Notes: generated by a model not told the origin, from the letters alone. A stretch of DNA of 64,000 nt from Paenibacillus tepidiphilus (GCF_008635795.1 NZ_VWRQ01000020.1:62001-126000), one strand, 5' to 3'. Shown: positions 18,322 to 27,353, counted from the stretch's first letter. Program-made: numbers and translations.

Positions 18322-18696
18322 ATGAAGAATTATAAGGAGGAAATAAGGAGTGTGAAATTTGATGTTAAACGTTTTTCGGAATCAATTGAATGTTACTCTT
18401 TAGACCCTTTAATGGCACAAAGATGGGAAGGGATGTTGAAAGTCATTTTTTTGTCTGTATACCAGGATAAAAGTTACAGTGACATTAACTTTAATGAGCT
18501 GGATCTTTCGATCATGGAAGAAGCTTTTGAAGAACTGTACTATTATGAAGCAGACGAATTTGGTGATGAGGATACGGATATGAGAAACGAAGGGCACAGC
18601 ATTGTGGAAATTAATCGAATTGCAGGACTGGATATTTTAATGTCCCGATTTAAATCTTATTTACGAATGAGTAAACCTGGAAGGAGTTTTTTCTAA
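18322..18696 (+). CDS. Acidic protein of unknown function, first gene of the Ubl operon
   Basis: A 124-residue soluble helical protein that I do not recognise. It has an RBS-like GAGG before the ATG. Its middle is rich in acidic and aromatic residues (MEEAFEELYYYEADEFGDEDTD). It abuts the next gene directly (stop 18696, start 18697). Position suggests an accessory subunit of the ubiquitin-like cassette, comparable in place to the poorly characterised PRTRC E/F proteins, but I see no sequence evidence for that identity. Confidence 0.65.
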   Translation: MKNYKEEIRSVKFDVKRFSESIECYSLDPLMAQRWEGMLKVIFLSVYQDKSYSDINFNELDLSIMEEAFEELYYYEADEFGDEDTDMRNEGHSIVEINRIAGLDILMSRFKSYLRMSKPGRSFF

Positions 18697-19239
18697 ATGA
18701 AGTCTTGTTTCTTTTCCGTAAATTTTTTACAGGATGAGCTATCTAGTTTAGATGAATTAATTACGTTGAAAAAACTAATACAAGCCGAATTCACTATTAC
18801 AGATGAGATGTTTAATAATCAAGAACCTTTTGTCTGTAACATCCTGAAACTAATATTTAATTGCGATGTCAGTGTAAATGATGATGATTACTATCAAATT
18901 GAACTTGTACTTCCTGCTTATTCCGAATGGCTGAAATTCAAAGAAACATTCCCCCAGGAGATCGAAAAAGCGGAAAAAGTAATGATGGAGATCGGCTTCA
19001 ATTGTAAATATGGGTGGAATGAAACTGAGGTCAAGTTTGGAGAAAAAGGAATAATACTACAGAATAGTTGCGAGTATCATAATTATCTACATACCATTTT
19101 AGATGATATTTTTGAGCTTAAACAAAAATGGGAGTACTTTTTTGAACATATAAAGGAGGCGTATAACAGTGGAGACTGCAATAGCAGAGTGGATGATCAG
19201 TATTCCTCAGGACAGCGACCGATTTGTGAATGTGCATAA
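18697..19239 (+). CDS. Protein of unknown function, Ubl operon
   Basis: A 180-residue protein with RBS AAGGAG 12 nt upstream of its ATG. It is predicted mixed alpha/beta (FTITDEMFNNQEPFVCNILKLIF; YQIELVLPAYSEWLKFKETF). It has no membrane span or motif I recognise. Its last 24 codons overlap the start of the E2-like gene, including that gene's RBS, so the two are translationally linked. Confidence 0.6.
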   Translation: MKSCFFSVNFLQDELSSLDELITLKKLIQAEFTITDEMFNNQEPFVCNILKLIFNCDVSVNDDDYYQIELVLPAYSEWLKFKETFPQEIEKAEKVMMEIGFNCKYGWNETEVKFGEKGIILQNSCEYHNYLHTILDDIFELKQKWEYFFEHIKEAYNSGDCNSRVDDQYSSGQRPICECA

Positions 19240-20314
19240 TGTTTTTAACGGCATCACGCTTGATACTAAGCAAATTCTTGTCGGTGATTTAATATATGCG
19301 TTCATGGATCAGCTTGATGACCATTTGCATTTAGCCTATTTGCTTAATAATAATCCTTTGAGACATTTAATACCTGAAGTTTTAAGGCAGGTTGAAGATA
19401 ATGATTCTGAGCAACTAGAAGATATCTTTGGGGCAATGTTGGATGTAGTTGATTTTGACCCTTCAGATCAAAAGGTTGTTGCTCTTATGGACAAACTGAT
19501 TGAACATCTTAGGATAAGAAATCTCCAGCCGGCACAGCTTGCTAAGATCCTATCCATGTTGTTAAAGGGAATTGAAAGTATCTCTGATAAAGAAAACTTG
19601 CAGCTGATGTTTTTGTTATTAGCTGATAAGCTTTCTTTTTTTGATTACCCGGAAGGTGATCTCCTAAAAGAGACGTCTCAGTATATTTATAGGCAAGCAG
19701 CTTCCTTAAATGTGGAATCAGTTAATAGGATATTTTTTGATATGGCCAAAGTTGTATCACCCCAGACGGTAATGAAAGCTGCAGCGCCTTATCAAGAAGA
19801 ATATGTTGTCACTACACCAATCCTTCCGAAAAGCTGTGTATTTTATCAAGAGTCTCGTAATAGGATCAGAGTTGGTATAGAGGTTGAAAAAGGAAATCAT
19901 GATGTGATTTTTGGGGAAATTGAAGAGAGTTTATACAAGCAGGTAGCTTATCCGAAATTACTATTTTGGTTTGACATAAACAAAAGTATGCAGGTGTTGT
20001 CTGCTAATGTTGTTGCCGTTAAAGACCTACTTATAAGTGAAGAGACTGAATTGTATCGTTTTCCTTACTCAAATGTTTTTGAGAGTGGGAAGATATGTTG
20101 GACGATTAAATCGGATCCTTATAGTAGCTTGAGACAGCTCGAAATATTACCCTATATATTTTTAGGGGCAACTAAAAATATGGATCTATATGAAGCTGCA
20201 CACGATATCAATCTCAGAGATTTATTGGAATTCATGCAAGAGAAGGTGTTTGATGATTCTCTCCTGATTCCTATGAATAAAAAAGTTAAAGACATAACCC
20301 TACTAGGAGGATAA
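19169..20314 (+). CDS. E2-like ubiquitin-conjugating fold protein (PRTRC protein B / Prok-E2_D type)
   Basis: A 381-residue protein starting at GTG with AAAGGAGG upstream. Residues 1-190 are an all-helical domain. From about residue 200 the sequence follows the E2-like PRTRC B pattern: PKLLFWFD strand, ETELYRFPYSNV, then SGKICW with a candidate catalytic Cys at residue 310, then a helix and LPYIFLGATKNM. The Tyr-x-x-Pro-[FY]-x-Asn-Val-x(4)-Gly-x-[IV]-Cys arrangement is the strongest clue. Known family roles are inferred from E2 homology only; the bacterial group has little direct biochemistry. It sits with a ThiF/E1-like and a JAMM-like gene, which supports the assignment. Confidence 0.7.
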   Translation: METAIAEWMISIPQDSDRFVNVHNVFNGITLDTKQILVGDLIYAFMDQLDDHLHLAYLLNNNPLRHLIPEVLRQVEDNDSEQLEDIFGAMLDVVDFDPSDQKVVALMDKLIEHLRIRNLQPAQLAKILSMLLKGIESISDKENLQLMFLLLADKLSFFDYPEGDLLKETSQYIYRQAASLNVESVNRIFFDMAKVVSPQTVMKAAAPYQEEYVVTTPILPKSCVFYQESRNRIRVGIEVEKGNHDVIFGEIEESLYKQVAYPKLLFWFDINKSMQVLSANVVAVKDLLISEETELYRFPYSNVFESGKICWTIKSDPYSSLRQLEILPYIFLGATKNMDLYEAAHDINLRDLLEFMQEKVFDDSLLIPMNKKVKDITLLGG

Positions 20315-20316
20315 AT

Positions 20317-20904
20317 ATGAGTTTATTTGATGAGTTTTTTGGACAAGAGGAATTGAGTGAAGGAAATGCTTCTAGCGAATGGGTTCCTTCAGATGTTAAT
20401 GGAAGTGCCGAAGATATTCAAGAGCTGAGTGAAGTCAAGGCCCAACCTGCTGCATTAGTGCAATCAAATAATATTGTGCAATTTAAACAGGATACTCAAC
20501 AGCCAGAATCTCAAGCTTCTGAGGATCCCGTCTATCGAGACCTATTCGGAGAACCCATACAAACCGCCAATTCCAGTAGAAAAAGCGGAACGGCTCCAAG
20601 TAAAACTTCAAGATCCTCATCTGCAGCACATGCTTCAAGTGCACTGAAGAGAAGTATCCATAGGGAGTGGCAAGATCAGGATATTGAAGTGGGATTGGAC
20701 TTTACAATTCACTATGCTACCAAGACTTTTTTAGTCTCCGAAGTGTTAGAGGAGATTCCTGAATCAGGTTGTGTACACTTAAATAGAATTAGGGAAGCAT
20801 TGTTTAAGCTTTACTGGGATTTCTCAGAAGAAAGAACCAAATGGGATTATAATCTTGAAGAAAAGAAGCTGAGACCAATTATTACTGGGGAGAAAAATAA
20901 CTAA
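20317..20904 (+). CDS. Candidate ubiquitin-like protein with disordered N-terminus
   Basis: A 195-residue protein with RBS TAGGAGG. Residues 1-120 are low-complexity, rich in Ser, Gln, Glu and Ala, likely disordered. The last ~75 residues (DIEVGLDFTIHYATKTFLVS, then a helix VHLNRIREALFKLYW, then strands ending KKLRPIITGEKNN) fit a strand-strand-helix-strand order like the beta-grasp PRTRC protein C. There is no C-terminal Gly-Gly; a single Gly lies four residues from the end. Placement between E2-like and JAMM-like genes supports a ubiquitin-like role, but the fold is an inference. Confidence 0.5.
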   Translation: MSLFDEFFGQEELSEGNASSEWVPSDVNGSAEDIQELSEVKAQPAALVQSNNIVQFKQDTQQPESQASEDPVYRDLFGEPIQTANSSRKSGTAPSKTSRSSSAAHASSALKRSIHREWQDQDIEVGLDFTIHYATKTFLVSEVLEEIPESGCVHLNRIREALFKLYWDFSEERTKWDYNLEEKKLRPIITGEKNN

Positions 20905-20905
20905 G

Positions 20906-21556
20906 ATGAAAATTCAATTAAGAGCTTTTTTTTGGAAAATGGCTGAATACCTAAAAGGTGGTAATGATTATATAGGGATGGTGGCGTCAAGAGATGGCCA
21001 GATTTATGAAATCCGTGAGAACTCCCATATCCGCATGATTGTGCGGAATCGTGAGATTGAAGGTTTGGATAGGATAAGTGAGGGTGTATTTCTTAAACTT
21101 CCAAAAATTCCCGGAGAATATCTGGCGCAAACAACAGCGTTTTTTCGCTACTATTGTTTTCTAGGTGTTGAAGCAGCTATTCATATCTACTGGGATATAG
21201 CCAATAGAAACTACAAGCTCATTTGCCCGGAGCAGATTGTTAATCCTTACCAGGTTGAAGCGTCTACAGCAAATTATGAGGGCTGGGAATTGGTGATGAC
21301 TATTCATTCACATGTTCGAATGCCAGCACAATTTTCATATGGAGACAATGTAAATGATACTGGATTAAAGATATACGGCATAATTGGAAAATTACATTTG
21401 GATCAAGTTGATTATTGTTTCCGCGCACGTTTTAACAATAATGAATTTTATCTTAGCCCGAAGGATCTTTTCCACTTTGATGGTGTGAATAGTACCAGTT
21501 CATTTCCGGAAGAGTGGAAGTACAGTGTTCTGATCGATAAAGTGTATGTTCATTAA
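20906..21556 (+). CDS. JAMM/JAB-domain isopeptidase-like protein (PRTRC protein A-like)
   Basis: A 216-residue protein. The segment IHSHVRMPAQFSYGD gives H134-x-H136-x7-S144-x2-D147, the full JAMM zinc motif; Glu89 in an upstream strand (GVEAAIHIYW) is a reasonable catalytic Glu. The C-terminal strand region (YGIIGKLHLDQVDYCFRARF) fits the JAB core. JAMM enzymes cut isopeptide or C-terminal bonds of ubiquitin-like proteins. It starts 2 nt after the candidate Ubl gene. It could process the Ubl C-terminus or remove conjugates. Confidence 0.78.
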   Translation: MKIQLRAFFWKMAEYLKGGNDYIGMVASRDGQIYEIRENSHIRMIVRNREIEGLDRISEGVFLKLPKIPGEYLAQTTAFFRYYCFLGVEAAIHIYWDIANRNYKLICPEQIVNPYQVEASTANYEGWELVMTIHSHVRMPAQFSYGDNVNDTGLKIYGIIGKLHLDQVDYCFRARFNNNEFYLSPKDLFHFDGVNSTSSFPEEWKYSVLIDKVYVH

Positions 21557-21800
21557 AAATAGCTATAGTCAAAAGGAGTATCCGCTTGTTTGAAATGTGC
21601 ATTACCGCGCCTATTAGTTTTCTTGACCGCAGAAAGTTTGTTTAATCTGCCATAAGAATGGCGTATGCGGCAGGCAAACAAGATGGGGAGCCGGAAGATA
21701 TCATGTGTAAGTCGCTAATTATAATATGGGTAGATCAAAATAAATGAAATGGAAGGGCACCTTAAGAGGTGTCCTTTTGTCTTTTGAGGAGGTATTTAGG
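21557..21800 (+). promoter_or_regulatory. Structured gap with terminator-like hairpin before the ThiF gene
   Basis: It holds a possible 19-codon TTG frame (21586-21645) behind AAAAGGAG. A dyad (ctgcc 21648 region / ggcag 21668 region) with an inner cataaga/gtatg hairpin follows. Then comes a terminator-like stem aagggcacctt / aggtgtcctt (21753-21776) with a T-rich tail. This splits the Ubl operon before the E1-like gene, so the E1-like gene may be regulated separately. Confidence 0.45.
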
Positions 21801-21893
21801 GTGTTAACAAAGCGTGACCTAGTGATTATAACTTCTAAATATAAGAGGCTCCAAGAATTAAAAGGTAAGTTGTCTATGGTCATATTCTTCTGA
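21801..21893 (+). CDS. Possible 30-aa peptide
   Basis: A GTG start with GAGGAGG 8 nt upstream encodes MLTKRDLVIITSKYKRLQELKG..., basic with a hydrophobic end (MVIFF). It is too short to assign. The good RBS is the only support; it may be a leader peptide for the ThiF-like gene 43 nt downstream. Confidence 0.35.
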   Translation: MLTKRDLVIITSKYKRLQELKGKLSMVIFF

Positions 21894-21936
21894 AATAAAA
21901 AAATAATAGGTGAAGTTATTATAGATTGGAGAGATT

Positions 21937-22827
21937 GTGGTGAATCGATTTGATTTAAACGACGGAAGAAAAATAGTAATAAAATTCATTATTATTGGAG
22001 TTGGAGCTACGGGAAGCCATTTTTTTCGAGGGTTGTGTCAAGATTTACGGGCACATTTGGATAATCCTAATTTTATGCATTCACCGGAATTTAGTTTAGA
22101 TAAAATAATACTAATTGATGGAGATGTTGTAGAGAGAAAGAATATTAGGACGCAATTATTTACAAGAGAATGTATTACTGAAAAAAAGGTCCACTCTCTT
22201 TCTGAACGATACGGAGATCATTACGGCATAGAAGTTATACCATACCCAGAATATATTAATGATCATGAGTCGTTGCATAAAATATGTATGCTTCCAGATC
22301 ACAATTACAGAAAAATATTCTATTTACCTGTTATTATCGGAATGGTTGATAATAACGCAACCAGAGTTTTATTACATGAATATTTTTATGATGAGAGGGT
22401 GCCAAACCTCATATATATTGATACTGGGGTTGAGAGCGTGAGATCGACCCAGAACAATGATGTGATTCACTCTGGTTTTGGTGGCCAAGTAGTCACAGGG
22501 TTCAAGTACATGGGAGACGTTTTTTTAGATCCTGTAGGTGATGTATATCCAAATGTTCTTGATGCTTCTGACAGTCCATTTCCAGGTTGTGGTGTTCAAT
22601 CTATTTCATCACCTCAGCACTCTCCTACCAATAAAACGGCAGCACAGTACGCCAATAATATCATCAATAATTTACTTCACACAAAGAGTATTTACCAACA
22701 CATGATTAATTTCAATATTCAATATGGTGGTTCTAGCCCAGTATTAATCAGCGACTCGCTGGAATTTGAATTTAATGAATGCAAACAGAGAGCAATCAAA
22801 GGACATTATAAATATGGCCAATATTAA
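21937..22827 (+). CDS. ThiF/E1-like ubiquitin-activating fold protein (PRTRC ThiF type)
   Basis: A 296-residue protein with GTG start (a second GTG one codon on has better spacing from GGAGAG). The nucleotide-binding loop is GVGATG (21-26). DGDVVERKNIRTQLF (61-75) supplies the Asp, Glu, Asn, Arg and Gln set that binds ATP in E1/ThiF enzymes. FPGCG places a candidate thioester Cys at 218, followed by SSPQHSPTNKTAA. Known relatives adenylate the C-terminus of a ubiquitin-like protein. Together with the E2-, JAMM- and candidate Ubl-like genes upstream, it completes a conjugation cassette. Confidence 0.82.
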   Translation: MVNRFDLNDGRKIVIKFIIIGVGATGSHFFRGLCQDLRAHLDNPNFMHSPEFSLDKIILIDGDVVERKNIRTQLFTRECITEKKVHSLSERYGDHYGIEVIPYPEYINDHESLHKICMLPDHNYRKIFYLPVIIGMVDNNATRVLLHEYFYDERVPNLIYIDTGVESVRSTQNNDVIHSGFGGQVVTGFKYMGDVFLDPVGDVYPNVLDASDSPFPGCGVQSISSPQHSPTNKTAAQYANNIINNLLHTKSIYQHMINFNIQYGGSSPVLISDSLEFEFNECKQRAIKGHYKYGQY

Positions 22828-23089
22828 GGCTTTCTGCTTATTAAATTCGGATTTTGTAGAAGTATTGGCAATCAATAAGAGCTCCCCATATGGGGCGAAA
22901 GCAATTGTGCGTATGTCAGATGGTCAAGTTAAAGAAGTTAATAGAAGGGAAATACAACTTCCTGAAGATAAAGATGAACTGCTTAAACTCAATGAGAGCT
23001 TACGAAATAAGGAAATTGGAGAGAACCCTGAATATTTTTCATCTCTAAAATATTTATTGAAGAACGGTTCTCCAATTGTACTGAATTGA
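22814..23089 (+). CDS. Small protein ending the Ubl operon
   Basis: A 91-residue protein, unrecognised. The start at 22814 (AAAGGA 10 nt upstream) overlaps the ThiF-like gene by 14 nt. It has an N-terminal beta-like segment (IKAFCLLNSDFVEVLAINKSS) and a helical charged middle (PEDKDELLKLNESLRNKE). It could also be a small beta-grasp-like partner, but no motif proves it. A terminator follows at once. Confidence 0.6.
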   Translation: MANIKAFCLLNSDFVEVLAINKSSPYGAKAIVRMSDGQVKEVNRREIQLPEDKDELLKLNESLRNKEIGENPEYFSSLKYLLKNGSPIVLN

Positions 23090-23102
23090 GCATCCACAAC
23101 AA

Positions 23103-23140
23103 TCAGCAGCATCGCCATACATTGGCGATGCTGCTTTTTT
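23103..23140 (+). terminator. Rho-independent terminator of the Ubl operon
   Basis: A long stem agcagcatcgcca / tggcgatgctgct with a tacat loop, followed by TTTTTT. Confidence 0.9.
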
Positions 23141-23159
23141 CTTTTGTTGGCAAAAGATC

Positions 23160-24625
23160 AGATGCAGAGGAATAGCTGTAGACTGGTGGTCCGGACGAAG
23201 CCAGGCTTCCCATCCGGCGCGTCCGGCGACAGCGGCCGTCATCAACAGCTGCAGCTCGTGCTCCCGGAGCCCCGAACGAAGCCGGGCTTAACGTTAGGCA
23301 CGGCCAGCGATAGCGGCTTGCACCAGCAACTCTACAGCTTGCGCACCCGGCGCTCCAAACGAAGCCCGGTTCCTGTCCGGCGCAGCCGCCACCAGCAACT
23401 GCAGCCCGTGTTCCCGGTGCTCTGGACGAAGAGTGGGCTTCACGTTCGGCGCGGTCGGCGGCAGCGGCCGGCACCAACAGCTGCAGCTCACGCACCCGGC
23501 GCTCCGGACGAAGCCCGGTCCACGTTCGGAGCGACTGGCGACACAAACAACAGCAGCTCGTGCTCCCGATGCTCCGGACGAAGCCAGGCTTCCCATCCGG
23601 CGCGTCCGACGACAGCGGCCGTCATCAACAGCTGCAGCTCGTGGCTCCCGGAGCCCGAACGAAGCCGGGCTTAACGTTCGGCACGGCCAGCGATAGCGGC
23701 TTGCACCAGCAACTCTACAGCTTACGCACCCGGCGCTCCAAACGAAGCCCGGTTCCTGTCCGGCGCAGCCGGCACCAGCAACTGCACCGTGTTCCCGGTG
23801 CTCTGGACGAAGAGTGGGCTTCACGTTCGGCGCGGTCGGCGGCAATGGCCGGCACCAACAGCTGCAGCTCGCGCACCCAGCGTTCCGGACGAAGCCCGGT
23901 TCACGTTCGGTGCGACGGCGATAGGGACCGGAACCAATAACTGCAGCTCGTGCTCCCGGTGGTTCGGACGAGGCTGGACTTCACATTCAGCGCAGTCGGT
24001 GACGACGGCCGGTACCAGCAGCTGCAGCTCACGCACCCGATGCTCCGGACGAAGCCGGGCTTCACATCCGGTGTGGCCGGCACCTCAGCTGTAGCTCGCG
24101 CACCCAGCGCTCCGGACGAAGCCCGGTTCCCGTTCGACGCGGCCGGCGACAGCGGCCGGCACCAATAACTGCAGCCGCCTCCCGATGCTCCGGACGAAGC
24201 TGGGCTTCATGTTCGGCGCGGCCGGCACCAGCAACAGCAGCTCGTGCTCCGGGTGGTCCGGACGAGGCTGGGCTTCACATTCAGCGCGGTCGGCGACGAC
24301 GGCCGGTACCAGCAGCTGCAGCTCACGCACCCGATGCTCCAGACGAAGCCGGGCTCAGGTCCGGCGCGGCAGACACCAACAGCTGTAGCTCGCGCACCTA
24401 GCGCTCCAAACGAAGCCCGGTTACCGTTCGGCGCGGTCGGCGACAGCGGCCGGCACCAGCAACAGCAGTTCGTGCTCCCGGTGCTCTGGACGAGGCTGGG
24501 CTTCACGTTTGTCGCAGCCGGCACGCGATCTCCTAGTTCACTCTATAATCTCCGAGCAGCGGATCGTCAGCCGGTTATATCGACCAACTGCTTCGCAAGC
24601 TTGCAGTCTAATGCTTAATTTTAAT
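23160..24625. repeat. 81-bp family A array (copy 3) with higher-order repeat and edge box
   Basis: Diverged ~81-bp units. A block of about 383 nt beginning ccaggcttcccatccggc at 23201 recurs at 23584 with few changes, so multi-unit duplication has occurred. A second block around 23980-24060 recurs near 24280-24360. The right edge (ttcgcaagcttgcagtctaa near 24590-24610) matches the right edge of the array at the window end. No coding gene is supported. Confidence 0.85.
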
Positions 24626-24639
24626 TGCTTGACGATTTT

Positions 24640-25160
24640 CATTCTTCCTTCACCTTTAGCTGGTTTCACTGAGTATCCGGTTTGTCGATAAACAATCAGT
24701 TCGTGCTGCCTCCAGATGTGTCGGATTCTCCCCGATCGGTAATATAAGTGGCAGCGGCAGCTGTGCAGAAGAAGAACAGGAGCATTTTCTGCTGGTTACT
24801 GCCCAGCTGCGGCCGCTGTCACCACCATGCCGCTCGATGATCCTGCACAGACAGAAGAACAAGGGACTTTACCTGTTGGTTTCTGCGCCGGGCGGGCTTA
24901 AAACAGCATGCTGGTGATAGGGACAGACTGCAGTGAACCAGAAAATTTTCCCGGTTCTGACAAATGAGAAGAGCAGGCTGCGTTCGCCATGCCGGCGACA
25001 GTGGGGGGCTGTGTGATGAACCAGTTGCTCATACTCCTGGTTGCCCTACTGGGGCCATGATCAACTTCGGCGGTCCGGTGAACTACCAGCTCTTTTTCCA
25101 GGTTTCTTCGGGCCTGATGCTCCATGATCGGCAATACCGGCAACAGCGTTACCTCTGATT
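24640..25160. repeat. Diverged GC-rich repeat DNA (family D)
   Basis: GC-rich region carrying family D themes (gtgatgaaccagttgctcat near 25014). No gene is supported. Confidence 0.45.
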
Positions 25161-25562
25161 TTAAGCCGATATAATCTAGTGATATAATAAGGGAGGAATG
25201 CGCAGTATAGTCTGTATTCGACGGAGAGGGTACTTGTTTGTGTCATTTTAATGAATGGATATGCGAAATTTGACGAGAATTGTATCTAATTTTTAAAATA
25301 TTATTTCATGCATTGAATCTAACTGTCACATTCATAACGTTGAAAACATTAATTTCTTCTATTATATAAGTGTTTGGTACAAGTGTTTTAAAAAGATAAA
25401 TGTGAAGGAATAAATTGTATTGTCGTCGATTGAAATGGAGAGACGTGATTGTCTAAGTCACTTTTTGTCGAATTATAGATTATGTAACGTTTGGTGATAA
25501 TGCATTGTCGAGACGTCTAGACCTATGCTATACTTTATTAGAACCATTTTTCTATTTGCTCA
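25161..25562 (+). promoter_or_regulatory. AT-rich gap containing the putative promoter of the pilus operon
   Basis: No gene is seen. Near its right end TGC-TATACT (TATACT at about 25529) is a good extended -10. TTGTCG about 18 nt upstream is a weak -35. A transcript starting just after would carry leader 4. The rest is AT-rich without structure that I can name. Confidence 0.4.
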
Positions 25563-25716
25563 CTTACCTTTTTTCTCTCTTGGTAAGAAGAAGCCTAATT
25601 TTGAAGAGATAAACCCTATTGGGTGGTATGAATCTGAAACAAGTCTGTTTATTTAGGCACAATGTCTTTATAAACAGACTGTTTCATGAAGACTCCACTC
25701 AATGGGGTTTTTTTGC
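25563..25716 (+). promoter_or_regulatory. Leader RNA 4 with conserved TGAAG/CCCTA box and terminator
   Basis: A 5' hairpin cttacc (25563-25568) / ggtaag (25582-25587) is followed by TGAAG (25602-25606), 7 nt, then CCCTATTGGGTGG (25614-25626). A long middle hairpin (gaaacaagtctgtttat / ataaacagactgtttc) follows. The strand caatggggttt (25700-25710) plus T7 pairs with aaaccctattg allowing one G-U. It heads the Tad-type pilus operon. Confidence 0.78.
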
Positions 25717-25745
25717 GTTCTAAAAAACTCGAGGAGTGAAAGGTA

Positions 25746-26429
25746 ATGTTACTTGTTATGTTGATAGTTACTTCACTTGGATGTGTTGTTCTTAGTATTC
25801 GAAACGTTAGAGCCAAATCGGACATTTCTTTCCTAGAAGCAAAGTGTGCTGATCTCTTGTACCGGGAAGAAATGCTTAAAGCACTTGCTGTACCGATGAT
25901 TGTTGGCGATGAGGAACCTCAAAAAATGATTGGAAATGGAGAGGAAGAAATGGACCCTATCAGCAGTAATAAAGAAGAGCTATTCGTTTACCAAGATACA
26001 GAAGAACAATCTGTAATTAACCGAGAAACACTGATAGAAGTTGATTTAGACGAAAACACATTTGAATATTTGAGTTTTTTAGGAGTTTACGATTCTCAAA
26101 GCCACTCCCAAGTTCATGTTGAACTTGAAAATGAGGTAGATGAACTTGATCAGCTCATCCTGTTTTCGGATAGTGAGCTCTCTACCCCAACCGCACCATC
26201 ACTAGAAGCTCCAGGTTTGCACTTTTGGACCGGAGAAATTGTTCAAAAATATAGTGACGACTTAGTAGCCGTTACTAATGGTTCTTACACATATCATTTG
26301 TCCCATCCTCAATTCCGGGACTTTGAATGTGGAGAGCCTGTCTATCTCCAAGTACAGGTAGGCGGAGAAGACGAATTTAGAGAAGTGAAAATGGTTTGGC
26401 AGCCGGAAATTGCCGAAATCTCAGCATAA
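25746..26429 (+). CDS. N-terminally membrane-anchored acidic protein
   Basis: A 227-residue protein. Residues 2-17 (LLVMLIVTSLGCVVLS) form a membrane anchor; a coiled-coil-like segment (SDISFLEAKCADLLYREEMLKAL) follows, then a long acidic, Glu/Asp-rich linker. A C-terminal ~65-residue beta-rich domain (FWTGEIVQKYSDDLVAV...PVYLQVQVGG) could be OB/SH3-like. No family is recognised. It is the first gene after leader 4 but is separated from the rest of the cluster by a terminator and a strong promoter. Confidence 0.65.
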   Translation: MLLVMLIVTSLGCVVLSIRNVRAKSDISFLEAKCADLLYREEMLKALAVPMIVGDEEPQKMIGNGEEEMDPISSNKEELFVYQDTEEQSVINRETLIEVDLDENTFEYLSFLGVYDSQSHSQVHVELENEVDELDQLILFSDSELSTPTAPSLEAPGLHFWTGEIVQKYSDDLVAVTNGSYTYHLSHPQFRDFECGEPVYLQVQVGGEDEFREVKMVWQPEIAEISA

Positions 26430-26434
26430 TATAT

Positions 26435-26461
26435 TCTGGCTATCATTACTGATAGCCAGAG
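26435..26461 (+). terminator. Hairpin terminator
   Basis: Stem ctggctatca / tgatagccag with a TTAC loop. Its T-rich tail is imperfect (agtaattctttt). Confidence 0.65.
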
Positions 26462-26552
26462 TAATTCTTTTGAACTAATACTTAAACCCTGAATAGTTCG
26501 ACACAATTCATCAATATATATACAAATTTAGCCCTATATCCCCAAAATGTTA

Positions 26553-26581
26553 TTGACAACATAGTTTTACTGCCATAATAT
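26553..26581 (+). promoter_or_regulatory. Consensus sigma-A type promoter
   Basis: TTGACA (26553-26558), 17-nt spacer, TATAAT-like TAATAT (26576-26581). It lies about 90 nt before the next gene and gives the pilus genes a second, leader-independent promoter. Confidence 0.75.
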
Positions 26582-26672
26582 TGAAATCAGATTCTAAAGA
26601 ATTTATATCGTAAATAAATCTACATAATATATAACGATATTAAATCTAAGAGTGATTGAAAGGAGAATGAAT

Positions 26673-27053
26673 ATGGATGCCCAAAAAAAAATCACTAAAA
26701 CCATGGAAATGGTTAAAAAGGTCTTAATGTACGAATGCCCATACATAACTCTAAATGAAGATAACAACGAGGCTCAGATTATTTTGCATTATCAACCCCG
26801 CAATGATCTGCCCCGAGTTGAATGTGTAACATATCAAAAACCCCAGTACGTCAAAGGGAGAATCTACTTAAAGGATCAATCAAAACTGGGATATGATCCG
26901 GATAACTTAGAGTTTGCACTTGACGTTATTGAATCGCGTTTATACCAGCAACGTCCGAATGCGGGCAGTATTGTTTTTCAGTTTAATCTCGGCTGTATCA
27001 CAGATATTGAAAATAAAAATTCGTATTTATACATGGATAGCGTGGGGGTATGA
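26673..27053 (+). CDS. Protein of unknown function, pilus cluster
   Basis: A 126-residue soluble protein. The start at 26673 fits AAGGAG (7-nt spacing) better than the ATG at 26667. It is mixed alpha/beta with the segment QIILHYQPRNDLPRVECVTY and a C-terminal FQFNLGCITDIEN. No family is recognised. It opens the tightly packed cluster leading to the Tad genes. Confidence 0.6.
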   Translation: MDAQKKITKTMEMVKKVLMYECPYITLNEDNNEAQIILHYQPRNDLPRVECVTYQKPQYVKGRIYLKDQSKLGYDPDNLEFALDVIESRLYQQRPNAGSIVFQFNLGCITDIENKNSYLYMDSVGV

Positions 27054-27056
27054 TGG

Positions 27057-27353
27057 TTGTTCAAATTATCGAGTGCTCTTCCTAAAGGAAATGATATCGG
27101 TGAGGATTGGCTGGGGGGGAATATTAGTTCTGCCCAGCTGGAAAGTACTCTCATGCAGGGGTTAGGGTTACTTCAAAAATACGGTGTATTGATAACTCTC
27201 ACTTGCCTTATTATGTTTGCAATATTTCGGAAGATCTCAAATATTCGTAAAAATAAGAAATTCGCTAGATTTTGGTTGATGAGTTCATGGGGAATGGTAT
27301 TTCTTACGGTAGTATTCATAGTCCTTCCGTATGTAGTTTTATACTTTTATTAA
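27057..27353 (+). CDS. Small two-span membrane protein
   Basis: A 98-residue protein starting at TTG, 3 nt after the previous stop, with a GGGGG-type RBS. Two hydrophobic spans (about 42-58 and 75-95) are separated by a basic loop (RKISNIRKNKKFARFW). The layout resembles small two-span conjugation or pilus proteins, but no family is clear. Confidence 0.55.
   Translation: MFKLSSALPKGNDIGEDWLGGNISSAQLESTLMQGLGLLQKYGVLITLTCLIMFAIFRKISNIRKNKKFARFWLMSSWGMVFLTVVFIVLPYVVLYFY

Noticed and set aside
23103..23140. tRNA-like stem structure
   Set aside because: A simple hairpin plus T tract directly after a stop codon is better explained as a terminator; no cloverleaf can be drawn.
590..24625. CRISPR-like regular repetition
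   Set aside because: Units are contiguous 81-bp repeats without unique spacers, and no cas gene is present.
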